From: Psychrobacter sp. UBA3483
GTDB taxonomy: Bacteria > Pseudomonadota > Gammaproteobacteria > Pseudomonadales > Moraxellaceae
Length of the DNA: 64,000 nt
Direction of reading: 5' to 3'
NCBI RefSeq assembly: GCF_002377905.1
Contig: NZ_DFQS01000021.1
Location: 13,591 to 77,590, forward strand
The notes beneath the pieces were generated by a model. That model was given only the letters and a program-made list of their open reading frames with translations, was not told where the DNA came from and searched no databases. Positions 9,302 through 18,229 of this stretch are shown here, one piece after another (positions within the stretch are counted from its first letter, which is position 1; every line of letters starts with the position of its first letter). The translations under genes were made by a program, and so were the position numbers.

Positions 9302-10111
9302 TTATGCGACAATTAAACCAAGCTGCTGTATTGCCCAAAAGCCCAATGCAAATATCGGTGTGGCAGACAATAACGAATCAATGCGGTCAAGAACCCCGCC
9401 ATGCCCCGGTAAAATCGTTCCAGAATCTTTAACATCAGCACGGCGTTTGAGCATCGACTCAAACAAATCGCCCAATACGGACGCTAAAATCGTTAACGCC
9501 GACAAGGCTACAAAAGCGACTAATGGTACGCCAGTCAATTGTAGTTTAAAGACACTAATGACGATGACCACAAGCAAGCCTGTGACTAAACCGCCTGCCA
9601 ACCCTTCCATACTTTTATTGGGGGAAACATTTGGTGCCATCTTGCGGCGACCGAGCTTACGCCCAACAAAGTAAGCGCCACTATCGGCACACCAGACCAG
9701 CAAGAACACATATAACAGCCACCATGCTGACAGCTGCCATAAGTAGAACATAGCGGTAATGGCGGCGGTCAATATTACTGCACCCATCAATGCCAATTTT
9801 TTACCGTACCAGTTGGTATGAGTCGGAAATACCCGCACCCAAGACAGCGCCATCAGCCAGATAACCAATGACGCCACCCACCAAAACAGCCACGTGACTT
9901 TAAACATCAGCGAGACGATGGTCAGTGCTAACACTAAGAGCACAAATAGCGCAGGCTGCTGCCATTTTGGCATCAGCTTGGTCCACTCGTGGGCGGCGAT
10001 AATGACACCAACCGCTAGCAGCGGCGCAAACAAAATAGGAGTTTGGCTCGCAAACATTGCAATACCAACGATAATAACGAGAACAATTGCCGTCTTAATT
10101 CGTTGCCACAT
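9302..10111 (-). CDS. cdsA: Phosphatidate cytidylyltransferase
   Basis: Makes CDP-diacylglycerol from phosphatidate and CTP, the branch-point intermediate of all phospholipids (including cardiolipin, made by the Cls encoded at 40328-41980). It has 269 residues with about eight hydrophobic segments. The C-terminal signature is clear: KRRADVKDSGTILPGHGGVLDR at about residues 222-243, matching the CDP-alcohol cytidylyltransferase pattern with KD, HGG and DR. It lies between uppS and dxr in the envelope cluster. Confidence 0.95.
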   Translation of the reverse strand: MWQRIKTAIVLVIIVGIAMFASQTPILFAPLLAVGVIIAAHEWTKLMPKWQQPALFVLLVLALTIVSLMFKVTWLFWWVASLVIWLMALSWVRVFPTHTNWYGKKLALMGAVILTAAITAMFYLWQLSAWWLLYVFLLVWCADSGAYFVGRKLGRRKMAPNVSPNKSMEGLAGGLVTGLLVVIVISVFKLQLTGVPLVAFVALSALTILASVLGDLFESMLKRRADVKDSGTILPGHGGVLDRIDSLLSATPIFALGFWAIQQLGLIVA

Positions 10112-10333
10112 ACTTATCGAGCCTTATATAACGAAGAATGTTTGGTCAAAATGCATCATAATCATGAACTATAACAGTGAACCATAATAGTCCATCAATT
10201 ATGATTAACGCTCATTAAAGCAGCTTATCATTGACCAAACAAGTGTAATTCAAACGTCTAGCATATTTTATAAGCCATTTTTAAAACGATTATAAGCTTT
10301 AATTATGAGCATCAGTTATGAATTTCAATTATG

Positions 10334-11092
10334 TTAGCGCGTCTGCTGTTCTGTCACCACTTGTTCGCTCGTTTTGCCAAAGCGGCGTTGACGTTGGGCG
10401 AATTCGGCTATCATCGTAGCCAACTCTGCTACTTTAAAGTCCGGCCATAGTGTTTGGGTAAAGAACAATTCAGCATAGGCAGATTGCCACAATAAGAAGT
10501 TCGACAGACGGTATTCGCCGCCCGTGCGTATCAACATATCGACTGCTGGCGCATCTGCTAATTGTACATATTCACCAAGCATCTCTTTATTAACGTCTTC
10601 TGCGCGCAACTTGCCTGCCTCTACTTGCTGCGCCAACTGCTTAGCAGCATGGGCAATATCCCACTGACCACCGTAGCTAATAGCGATTACCAAGGTCATC
10701 GCTTCAAAGTCAGCGGTTTTTGTCTCCGCATCTACCATCAATGCTTGCAAATCTTCACTAAGCTGACTGCGATCACCAATAAAGCGCAAGCGAATGCGAT
10801 ATTTTTGCATGCGCGGTAATTGCTCATTAATCGTTAAGCTCAGCAAATGCATCAATAATGCCACCTCGCTCGGTGGACGTTGCCAATTCTCACTAGAAAA
10901 GGCGAAAACGGTTAGCACTTCAATGCCCGTGCTAACGCAATATTCGACAATAGGGTCTAGCGCATCTTTGCCAGCGATATGCCCCTGACCTTTGCCTAAA
11001 TGATTGATTTTACCGTAACGATTATTGCCATCCATAATGACGGCGATATGCCGCGGGAGAAGAGCGGGAGTTGAAGCATCTGAAATAAACAT
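10334..11092 (-). CDS. uppS: Undecaprenyl diphosphate synthase (cis-prenyltransferase)
   Basis: Adds eight isopentenyl units in cis to farnesyl diphosphate, giving the C55 carrier for peptidoglycan and O-antigen. It has 252 residues. The catalytic Asp is in IAVIMDGNNRYGK (about residue 21); many homologues have NGRW here instead of NNRY. FAFSSENWQRP (about 67-77) and RTGGEYRLSNFLLWQSAYAE (about 188-207) supply the diphosphate-binding Arg, Ser and Asn. Located after frr and before cdsA, the usual order. Confidence 0.96.
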   Translation of the reverse strand: MFISDASTPALLPRHIAVIMDGNNRYGKINHLGKGQGHIAGKDALDPIVEYCVSTGIEVLTVFAFSSENWQRPPSEVALLMHLLSLTINEQLPRMQKYRIRLRFIGDRSQLSEDLQALMVDAETKTADFEAMTLVIAISYGGQWDIAHAAKQLAQQVEAGKLRAEDVNKEMLGEYVQLADAPAVDMLIRTGGEYRLSNFLLWQSAYAELFFTQTLWPDFKVAELATMIAEFAQRQRRFGKTSEQVVTEQQTR

Positions 11093-11270
11093 AGGCTGAC
11101 TTGCTTGTGGTTTGGGTAAAGTAATGTGACGCGCGTTATCGCCTGTTAAGAAAAATATTGCACATTTAGCAAATGACTTATGAAAAACCTAAACTCAGCA
11201 GAAAACGCTTTCATAAAGAGTTTTTAACAAAACAATTACTTAAGAATGGCTTAATTTCTTATACGGCAAT

Positions 11271-11305
11271 AAACAGTCAGTATTTATTTAACACTGACTG
11301 TTTTT
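11271..11305. terminator. Terminator-like hairpin after frr
   Basis: An 11-bp perfect stem (AAACAGTCAGT / ACTGACTGTTT) with an 11-base loop, 60 bases past the frr stop. The T-run is better on the plus strand (TTTTT at 11301-11305) than on the minus strand, so leftward termination may be partial, allowing read-through into uppS. Confidence 0.55.
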
Positions 11306-11366
11306 AGAGAAAAGATAATGCTAAGGTGCCGTTTTTAATCAAAGAAAAAAGACGGTTGCCTATCGC

Positions 11367-11921
11367 CTATACTTCCATCAAGTCGCTTTCTTTTTTGCTC
11401 AAGCGGCTATCAATGGTTTCAATATATTTGTCAGTGATTTTTTGGATATCATCACTGGCGCGGCGCTCGTCATCTTCTGAGATTTCTTTTTCTTTTGCCA
11501 ACTCCTTGATGTCATTCATCATATCGCGGCGGATATTACGGATAGACACGCGGCTATTTTCTGCTTCACTGCGCGCAAGTTTTTGCATATCGCGGCGTGT
11601 GTCTTCGGTCAACGCTGGCATCGGTACACGAATGACGTCAGCGGTCATCGGGTTTAAGCCCAAATCTGCTTCGCGAATGGCTTTATCAATCGCTTGCACC
11701 ATGCTACGCTCAAATGGCTGTACCAGTAAGGTGCGTGAGTCTTCGACGTTGACGCTGGCAACTTGATTCAATGGCGTATCGGCGCCGTAGTAGCTAACCA
11801 TCACGCCAGATAGCATACCTGGGTGCGCGCGACCAGTACGTACTTTGCTAAAAGTCGTCTCAAGCGCTTCTAAGGTTTTTTGCATGCGTGCTTCGCCGTC
11901 TTGCTTAATCTCTTTAATCAT
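11367..11921 (-). CDS. frr: Ribosome recycling factor
   Basis: Splits post-termination ribosomes together with EF-G. It has 184 residues, the family's usual length. It shows the N-terminal helix (KEIKQDGEARMQKTLEAL), the conserved KVRTGRAHPGML at about 27-38, and PMPALTEDTRRDMQKLAR at about 102-119. Two ATGs stand in tandem (11924 and 11921); AAGGA is only three bases from the first, so the second is taken. It follows pyrH, as in most proteobacteria, but rpsB-tsf are not upstream here. Confidence 0.96.
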   Translation of the reverse strand: MIKEIKQDGEARMQKTLEALETTFSKVRTGRAHPGMLSGVMVSYYGADTPLNQVASVNVEDSRTLLVQPFERSMVQAIDKAIREADLGLNPMTADVIRVPMPALTEDTRRDMQKLARSEAENSRVSIRNIRRDMMNDIKELAKEKEISEDDERRASDDIQKITDKYIETIDSRLSKKESDLMEV

Positions 11922-12066
11922 CATGTATCCTTATTTATCGCTATCGATAAATCATTCATTATTGTTAGGTATAAAGCTGTTAGGTATAAATCTTATTCAA
12001 AGATTGATGCTCATCACATCAGTGATTTCATGCTCATATAAATGATAAAGCCTACTACGCTTAAGC

Positions 12067-12792
12067 TTAATGATAAACGCGCGTGCCTTCATTTTCGCCC
12101 ATGATGACGTTTAATAAAGCGTTAGGCTTGGTCATATCAAATACTTGTAGTGGGACGTTGTGCTCACGGCATAAAGCGATTGCTGTTAAATCCATGACGC
12201 CAAGTTTTTGCTCGAGCACTTCATCAAAGGTTAAACCGTCATATTTTTTGGCATCGGCATGGAGGCTTGGGTCTTTATCGTAAACGCCATCTACTTTGGT
12301 CGCTTTTAAAATTAAGCCCGCCTCGATTTCGATACCACGCAGGCAAGCAGCAGTATCAGTAGTAAAGAAAGGATTACCCGTGCCCGCGACAAAAATACAC
12401 ACTTCGCCATTTTTAAGATAACGAATGGCATTACGGCTGCTATAGCTTTCAGTGACTTCGCCAATAGGCAATGCTGACATCAAACGCGTTTTAATATTAC
12501 GGCGCTCAAGGGCATCACGCATGGCCAGACCATTCATCACAGTGGCAAGCATACCCATTTGGTCACCAGTGACACGGCCGACCAAGCCTTCTTGTTGCAA
12601 CTGAGCGCCGCGATACAAGTTACCACCGCCGACGACGATACCGACTTGCACTCCAAGTCCGCGTAAGTGGGCGATAGACAAGCTCATCTTATCGAGCACT
12701 TCGGTATCAATCCCCATCTCTTTGCCACCAGCTAAGGCTTCACCAGAAAGTTTTAGCAAGATACGAGAGTAACGCGGGTTTTTGTCAGACAT
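12067..12792 (-). CDS. pyrH: Uridylate kinase
   Basis: ATP-dependent phosphorylation of UMP to UDP, the hexameric bacterial UMP kinase of the amino acid kinase fold. It has 241 residues. RILLKLSGEALAG (about 10-22) is the phosphate-binding start, VGIVVGGGNLYRGA (about 50-63) the glycine-rich loop, and ATKVDGVYDKDP (about 163-174) the nucleotide part. AAGGTGA lies at good spacing before the ATG. The upstream neighbour is rimO rather than tsf. Confidence 0.96.
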   Translation of the reverse strand: MSDKNPRYSRILLKLSGEALAGGKEMGIDTEVLDKMSLSIAHLRGLGVQVGIVVGGGNLYRGAQLQQEGLVGRVTGDQMGMLATVMNGLAMRDALERRNIKTRLMSALPIGEVTESYSSRNAIRYLKNGEVCIFVAGTGNPFFTTDTAACLRGIEIEAGLILKATKVDGVYDKDPSLHADAKKYDGLTFDEVLEQKLGVMDLTAIALCREHNVPLQVFDMTKPNALLNVIMGENEGTRVYH

Positions 12793-12946
12793 GAGGTCAC
12801 CTTGTTAGCATGAAATTATAATTAAAATAAGCGATAAAACACAAATTGCATTGGACTTTAGCTTAACCTTTCAAACTATCCTAAATGGCATAATAGCGCC
12901 AAAAACGATGTCAAATAGGTAAAAAGCCAAATTGCGCTAATTGTAG

Positions 12947-12969
12947 CAAAAACTGCCCATGATTGGGCA
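12947..12969 (-). terminator. Rho-independent terminator after rimO
   Basis: A 6-bp GC-rich stem TGCCCA / TGGGCA with a 4-base loop is followed on the minus strand by GTTTTTG. It lies about 30 bases beyond the rimO stop and separates rimO from pyrH-frr. Confidence 0.6.
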
Positions 12970-12997
12970 ACTTTCACTCGGTTATCGGTGTGGCTTT

Positions 12998-14620
12998 CTA
13001 ACCTTTATAACTGGCAAACAAATCATATTCACTGGCGTCATCGATCGTGACGGTTAGGAATTGTCCAACTTTGACTTGCGCGGTGATATCATCGACGTAA
13101 ACGTGACCGTCAATCTCAGGCGCATCAGCATAGCTACGGCAAATCGCGATGCCCTCTTCATCATCAATCTCATCGACCAATACTATTAAGGTTTTACCGA
13201 CTTTCTCTTGCAGCTTTTGTGCCGAAATCTCTTGCTGTAGTGCCATCAAACGCTCATAGCGTTCTTGCTTAATGTCTTCAGGTACATGATTTGGCAAATC
13301 ATTGGCAACCGCACCTTCGACTTCTGAATACGTAAAAGCACCAACGCGATCAAGGCGCGCCTCGACTAGCCAATCAAGCAAGCATTGAAAATCTTCTTCG
13401 GTTTCACCCGGGAAGCCGACGACGAAGGTTGAACGAATGACAATATCAGGGCAAATCTCACGCCATGCTTTGATACGCGCCAAGGTATTTTCGCTATGCG
13501 CCGGACGTTTCATCGCTTTTAAAATACTGTGACTAGCATGTTGGAATGGAATATCAAGATAAGGCAGCAGTTTTTTCTCACCCATCAGCTCAACCACTTT
13601 ATCGACATGCGGATAAGGATAAACATAGTGCAGGCGCACCCAAATACCCAAATCATTTAACGCTTGGCATAAGTCATAAAATTTTGACTTTAGCGGCATG
13701 CCATTCCAAAAACTGGTTTTATATTTTAAGTCCAGCCCATAAGCAGAGGTATCTTGTGAGATAATCAGTAGTTCTTTGACGCCCGCGTTTTTTAGCGCCA
13801 TTGCTTCATTCATCACGCTATCAATGGGACGCGAAACCAAATCGCCACGCAAACTTGGGATGATGCAAAAAGTACAACGATGGTTGCAGCCTTCTGATAT
13901 TTTAAGGTACGCATAATGGCTTGGGGTCAATTTAATCCCCGCCTCATTAATCAAATCTATCTTTGGATCATAGTTGCTATCTATATAGCGCTTGGGTTTG
14001 GGCACATGTTGCGAGACGGCAGTAATCACCTCATCATAAGCATGCGCACCGGTGACCGATAGCACGGCTGGGTGCATGGCACGGATTTTATCGGCCTCTT
14101 TACCCAAGCAGCCGGTGACAATCACTTTGCCGTTTTTGCTAATCGCTTCACCGATGGCGTCTAAGGATTCTTGCACGGCCGACTCAATAAAACCGCAAGT
14201 ATTAACCACGACCAAGTCTGCGCCTTCATAATCGCTGGCGACTTGATAGCCGTCACGACTAAGCTCGGTGATAATGCGCTCACTATCGACCAGCGCCTTT
14301 GGACAACCAAGCGATACAAAGCCAATCTTTGGCGCAGCGTTCACGGGCGCGTCAATCGTCGCTGAATTGGCTAACGTTACATCGCTACTTTGCTCAATAC
14401 TACGGTTTTGATTGTGGTTGGCTTTATGGTGGTAAGGCTGGTTAGTGTTTGCTTGACTAACATCCGCCTGACTGCTTTCTCGCGCTATATTTGGCTTTGC
14501 AGGATTAAAAATAGTGGCAGTGTTTTTTGGCATAGAAGCTGATGAGGCAGAAGCTGACGATGTAGAAACTGATGAGGTGGTAACAGTCGTATTAAGCGAC
14601 TCGGTAGAAGTGTTGGGCAT
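12998..14620 (-). CDS. rimO: Ribosomal protein uS12 methylthiotransferase RimO, with long N-terminal extension
   Basis: Radical-SAM enzyme that adds a methylthio group to the conserved Asp of ribosomal protein S12. The UPF0004 domain starts near residue 97 (PKIGFVSLGCPKALVDSERI), with its iron-sulfur cysteines in GCPK, NTCGF and GCLGK. The radical-SAM cluster motif is CNHRCTFC (about 245-252). A TRAM domain closes the protein (about 470-540). The 540 residues exceed the family's usual 440 or so: the first 96 are low-complexity Ser/Thr/Ala/Asn/Gln with no recognised domain. The ATG at 14620 has AAGG at good spacing; an ATG at 14656 has none. Confidence 0.93.
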   Translation of the reverse strand: MPNTSTESLNTTVTTSSVSTSSASASSASMPKNTATIFNPAKPNIARESSQADVSQANTNQPYHHKANHNQNRSIEQSSDVTLANSATIDAPVNAAPKIGFVSLGCPKALVDSERIITELSRDGYQVASDYEGADLVVVNTCGFIESAVQESLDAIGEAISKNGKVIVTGCLGKEADKIRAMHPAVLSVTGAHAYDEVITAVSQHVPKPKRYIDSNYDPKIDLINEAGIKLTPSHYAYLKISEGCNHRCTFCIIPSLRGDLVSRPIDSVMNEAMALKNAGVKELLIISQDTSAYGLDLKYKTSFWNGMPLKSKFYDLCQALNDLGIWVRLHYVYPYPHVDKVVELMGEKKLLPYLDIPFQHASHSILKAMKRPAHSENTLARIKAWREICPDIVIRSTFVVGFPGETEEDFQCLLDWLVEARLDRVGAFTYSEVEGAVANDLPNHVPEDIKQERYERLMALQQEISAQKLQEKVGKTLIVLVDEIDDEEGIAICRSYADAPEIDGHVYVDDITAQVKVGQFLTVTIDDASEYDLFASYKG

Positions 14621-14755
14621 GGCTGACCTTGCTAGAGATAAATTGGCTGTGCGCATTGTACGTTTTTTTTGTGATAATCGCCAGTTTTGCCGCGCTAGTG
14701 TGTTGATTTATGGTTAAATATTATCTTTCGTATCTTTTAATTTTAGGCATTTCCC

Positions 14756-16105
14756 ATGACGGCTGATTTGAGCACTGCCAAACTGAACCCAGATTCGACG
14801 TTTATATTACAGCATTTATTTACCGCTATTTTATACGTTGATGACTCGCTGACCATTAGGTGGCTAAATGCTCAAGCGGAGCAGCTGCTTGCCATTAGCA
14901 GCGGACGTTTGCGAGGCCAGTCAATCTTGAGCCTACTTGCGCCCGATGAATTGACGTTAAAAGACAGTCTTATTAATAATAATCGAGAAGGAAAAACTTA
15001 CTCTTTGACGGAGCGCTTTAGTCAAGCAAAACACTATCAACAGCCTTTTATCGATCATGATCACCTTATACATACCCAGCTTAACGGCGGACTGACATTA
15101 TCCGTGGATTATAGCGTGACGCCTGTTAGCGATGAGCAGCAGCCTTATTTTATTATAGAGATGTGGGGCAAAGACCGGCAAAGTCGTATTTCAGAAGAAC
15201 AGCGCCAGCAGCAGCAATATAGCGTCGCCCGTCATATGTTACGCTCGGTCGCCCATGAAATCAAAAATCCATTGGCAGGCATTCGCGGGGCGGCGCAATT
15301 ATTACAGCGGCAATTCATTAAGTTTAATGAATTTTCTGCTATTGTGAATGAAAATTTGAATGTAGCGGATGAAAATGGCCTGAAAAAGAATGCTGCAAAG
15401 CTGCGGAGTTATACTGATATTATCATCTCAGAAACCGATCGTCTGACCCAGTTGATTGGGCAGCTTCTTGGCTCTCATCAATTGCCAAACTGGCAAACGC
15501 TCAATATCCATGAACCGCTAGAGCACGTTTTGGCCTTAATCATTCATCAATATCCAGACGTGATGCTACAACGTGATTATGATTTATCGTTACCCGAGTT
15601 ATGTGCGGATAAAGATCAATTAATCCAAGTGTTTTTAAACCTGATGAATAATGCTTGCGAATCGATGACTGAGTTTGAGCAAACGCTGCAGCAAAAAGTT
15701 CCAACTATCTCTAGTCAACTATCATCAGCTATTGCGCAGAAACACTCTGATATTAATGATAACTATCAACCTAAGCTGCATATCCAAACGCGGGTTGTTT
15801 TTCAGCATACCATCGGTAGCTTGCAGCACAGACAAGTCTTGCAAATCACTATTACCGATAACGGCTCAGGGATAGACGACGCATTAATCGGTCAGATCTT
15901 TTTCCCGATGGTGACCATGCGCGCTGCTGGTACAGGTCTAGGTTTATCTATCGTCCAAGATATCATCAGCCGCCATCATGGTATGATTGACGTCAGCTCA
16001 AAGCAAGCCCAAGGTTTTAGCGGCCGTTTTAAAAGTCATTATCAGCGCAATCAAACCAGCTTTACCCTCTACCTGCCTTTTTCTCAGCCAAGCGCTGACC
16101 GTTAA
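14756..16105 (+). CDS. glnL: Nitrogen regulation sensor histidine kinase GlnL/NtrB
   Basis: Cytoplasmic kinase/phosphatase that controls NtrC in response to nitrogen status, normally through PII. It has 449 residues, longer than E. coli NtrB (349). An N-terminal PAS domain spans about 15-130 and no transmembrane segment is seen. The phospho-accepting His lies in VAHEIKNPLAGIRGAAQLL (about residue 166). ATP-binding boxes are the N box (FLNLMNNACESM, about 292-303), G1 (ITDNGSGI) and G2 (GTGLGLSIVQDI). The extra length comes from loops between these boxes. The partner glnG starts 53 bases downstream; rimO diverges upstream. Confidence 0.94.
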   Translation: MTADLSTAKLNPDSTFILQHLFTAILYVDDSLTIRWLNAQAEQLLAISSGRLRGQSILSLLAPDELTLKDSLINNNREGKTYSLTERFSQAKHYQQPFIDHDHLIHTQLNGGLTLSVDYSVTPVSDEQQPYFIIEMWGKDRQSRISEEQRQQQQYSVARHMLRSVAHEIKNPLAGIRGAAQLLQRQFIKFNEFSAIVNENLNVADENGLKKNAAKLRSYTDIIISETDRLTQLIGQLLGSHQLPNWQTLNIHEPLEHVLALIIHQYPDVMLQRDYDLSLPELCADKDQLIQVFLNLMNNACESMTEFEQTLQQKVPTISSQLSSAIAQKHSDINDNYQPKLHIQTRVVFQHTIGSLQHRQVLQITITDNGSGIDDALIGQIFFPMVTMRAAGTGLGLSIVQDIISRHHGMIDVSSKQAQGFSGRFKSHYQRNQTSFTLYLPFSQPSADR

Positions 16106-16158
16106 GGCTACGATTTTTTATTTATTTTCCATTTTCTACCGCTTATCAGGCCAAACCC

Positions 16159-17841
16159 ATGACTCAGTATAATGACAAAACGCACCCTACGAGCAATGAG
16201 CAAATTCCTATGGTCACTGTGGACAATAATCCTGCTGCTACTCCCGCGACGTTATGGCTTATCGATGATGATGCGGCGCTGCGCTTGATCTTGGCAGATA
16301 CCTTTGAAGAGGCAGGCTTAACGGTTATTAGCTTTACCCAAGCGCAAGCAGCGTGGACGCGCCTGAACGATATCTTGCAACAGCGTGTATCTGTCGACCA
16401 ACTGCCAGATGTGATATTGACCGATATTCGTATGCCAATGATGGATGGTCTGTCCTTTAGTGATTGGGTGCATCAGCACTTCCCTACGCTACCGATTGTC
16501 ATTATGACCGCCCATTCCGACCTGAGTTCTGCTATCAATAGCTATCAGACTGGTGCATTTGAATACCTGCCTAAGCCTTTTGACTTAGATGAGGCGGTCG
16601 CCACAATTTATAAGGCCATTAATTATCAGCCGGATTTAACAATAACAAATGATACAACTGAATATGCTCAAAAGACTGTCAAAAAAGCTAAAAAAGGAAC
16701 CAAAACGACCACCGAACTTAAATCTAAAAGCCCAACAGATAGCGATATTAATAACAATCCGAGCGGTATCATCGGTCAATCACAAGCAATGCAAACGGTA
16801 TTTCGCGCGATTGGACGCTTGGCACACTCTCCTATTACCGTTTTGATTACTGGTGAATCAGGCACAGGTAAAGAGCTGGTGGCAGGTGCGCTTCATGCCC
16901 ATTCTCCAAGGGCTCAGCAACCTTTTATCGCGCTTAATATGGCCGCTATTCCGCATGATTTGATTGAGTCTGAATTGTTCGGTCACGAAAAAGGCGCTTT
17001 TACTGGCGCAACGACGACTCGGCAAGGTCGTTTTGAGCAAGCGGACGGCGGTACGCTATTTTTAGACGAAATTGGCGATATGCCGTATAGTACCCAAACG
17101 CGATTGCTGCGCGTATTGGCCAACGGTGAGTTTTTTCGCGTGGGCGGACAGCAACCGGTCAAAGTCAATGTACGCATCATTGCCGCTACCCACCAAAACT
17201 TAGAAGAATTGGTCAAACAAGGCAAATTTCGTGAAGATTTATTTTATCGCCTTAATGTGATTCGTATGCCCTTGCCGCCCTTACGGACGCGCCCTGAAGA
17301 TATTCCTGCATTAGCAAACTACTTTATGCAGCGCGCCGCCAAGCAATTAAATAGCGCCGAAAAGCAGCTGCATCCCACCACGCTTCAGATGATGCAATCT
17401 TTTGCGTGGCGCGGTAATGTTCGTCAACTTGAAAACGTTTGCCTTTGGCTGACGGTAATGACCACGGGCGACACCGTTATGATTGAGGATTTACCGCCAG
17501 AGCTGCTAGACAATGCTGACCCTAATGTAGAGCAACAAAGCAATGCGGCATATCACGTGCATCAAAACTGTCAAAACAGTCAACTGACCCAAACGAATGA
17601 TAAGCAAAGCTGGCAGCAAGCGTTGGCTATATGGGCGAAGCAGTCGCTGCAAACTGGCGAAACGGATATTTTACAAACCGCAACGCCCGAGTTTGAGCGT
17701 GTGTTGCTGCAAGCTGCTCTCAATCATAGCGGCGGTAAAAAAATAGCTGCCGCCCACTTACTGGGTTGGGGACGCAATACTTTGACCCGCAAATTACAGC
17801 AATTAGAGATGACAGCAGCAGAGAAAAATAATGATAATTAA
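16159..17841 (+). CDS. glnG: Nitrogen regulation response regulator GlnG/NtrC
   Basis: Sigma-54-dependent activator of nitrogen assimilation genes. It has 560 residues. The receiver (about 30-150) has acidic residues IDDD, the phospho-acceptor Asp in ILTDIRMPMMDG (about residue 92) and the switch Lys in YLPKPF. A Lys-rich linker (about 165-195) leads to the AAA+ domain (about 200-430), with Walker A GESGTGKE, the sigma-54 contact loop GAFTGA and Walker B GGTLFLDEIGD. A Fis-type helix-turn-helix ends the protein (LLQAALNHSGGKKIAAAHLL). Co-transcribed with glnL; glnA is not nearby. Confidence 0.95.
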   Translation: MTQYNDKTHPTSNEQIPMVTVDNNPAATPATLWLIDDDAALRLILADTFEEAGLTVISFTQAQAAWTRLNDILQQRVSVDQLPDVILTDIRMPMMDGLSFSDWVHQHFPTLPIVIMTAHSDLSSAINSYQTGAFEYLPKPFDLDEAVATIYKAINYQPDLTITNDTTEYAQKTVKKAKKGTKTTTELKSKSPTDSDINNNPSGIIGQSQAMQTVFRAIGRLAHSPITVLITGESGTGKELVAGALHAHSPRAQQPFIALNMAAIPHDLIESELFGHEKGAFTGATTTRQGRFEQADGGTLFLDEIGDMPYSTQTRLLRVLANGEFFRVGGQQPVKVNVRIIAATHQNLEELVKQGKFREDLFYRLNVIRMPLPPLRTRPEDIPALANYFMQRAAKQLNSAEKQLHPTTLQMMQSFAWRGNVRQLENVCLWLTVMTTGDTVMIEDLPPELLDNADPNVEQQSNAAYHVHQNCQNSQLTQTNDKQSWQQALAIWAKQSLQTGETDILQTATPEFERVLLQAALNHSGGKKIAAAHLLGWGRNTLTRKLQQLEMTAAEKNNDN

Positions 17842-17939
17842 AGCCATCAGTCGCTGAAATAAAAACCAGCAATATCAAATATTTATGAAATTTAGCAAAA
17901 ATAGTTGTCAAATAATTAAAAAAAAATCGCAAATAGGGG

Positions 17940-17967
17940 TTGCCAAACCTTTGAAACTCTATATAAT
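17940..17967 (+). promoter_or_regulatory. Sigma-70 promoter for tRNA-Leu
   Basis: TTGCCA (17940-17945), a 16-base spacer and a perfect TATAAT (17962-17967). Transcription would begin near 17974, about 80 bases before the mature tRNA 5' end. Confidence 0.65.
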
Positions 17968-18055
17968 AGCCAACCACTGAGACGCACTACCGAATCAGTT
18001 AACTATCTCGATGGCATTTGAATTTAACTGCCTTTGATGATAGAGTAACGAAAAT

Positions 18056-18140
18056 GGGGCTGTGGCGGAATTGGTAGACGCACCAGATTTAGGTTCTGGC
18101 GCCGCAAGGTGTGAGAGTTCGAGTCTCTCCAGCCCCACCA
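18056..18140 (+). tRNA. tRNA-Leu (anticodon UAG)
   Basis: An 85-base gene with an encoded CCA. The acceptor stem GGGGCTG pairs with CAGCCCC; the anticodon stem CCAGA/TCTGG holds loop TTTAGGT with anticodon TAG (reads CUA and related leucine codons). There is a long class II variable arm (GCGCCGCAAGGTGT) and a T-loop GTTCGAGTC. Confidence 0.95.
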
Positions 18141-18171
18141 TTTTCGGATAGTACATCTTAGACCAAATATT

Positions 18172-18200
18172 AAAACCTGCTTTTTAGCAGGTTTTTTTGT
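18172..18200 (+). terminator. Terminator of tRNA-Leu transcript
   Basis: The stem AAAACCTGC / GCAGGTTTT with a 6-base loop runs into TTTTTTT, about 30 bases after the tRNA. Confidence 0.85.
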
Positions 18201-18229
18201 GTCTAGCATTTAGAATTTATCGTTGATAA

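Noticed and set aside
11326..11766. A 146-codon plus-strand open frame over frr
   Set aside because: Antisense to the clearly real frr gene, with Ser/Arg-rich shadow composition.
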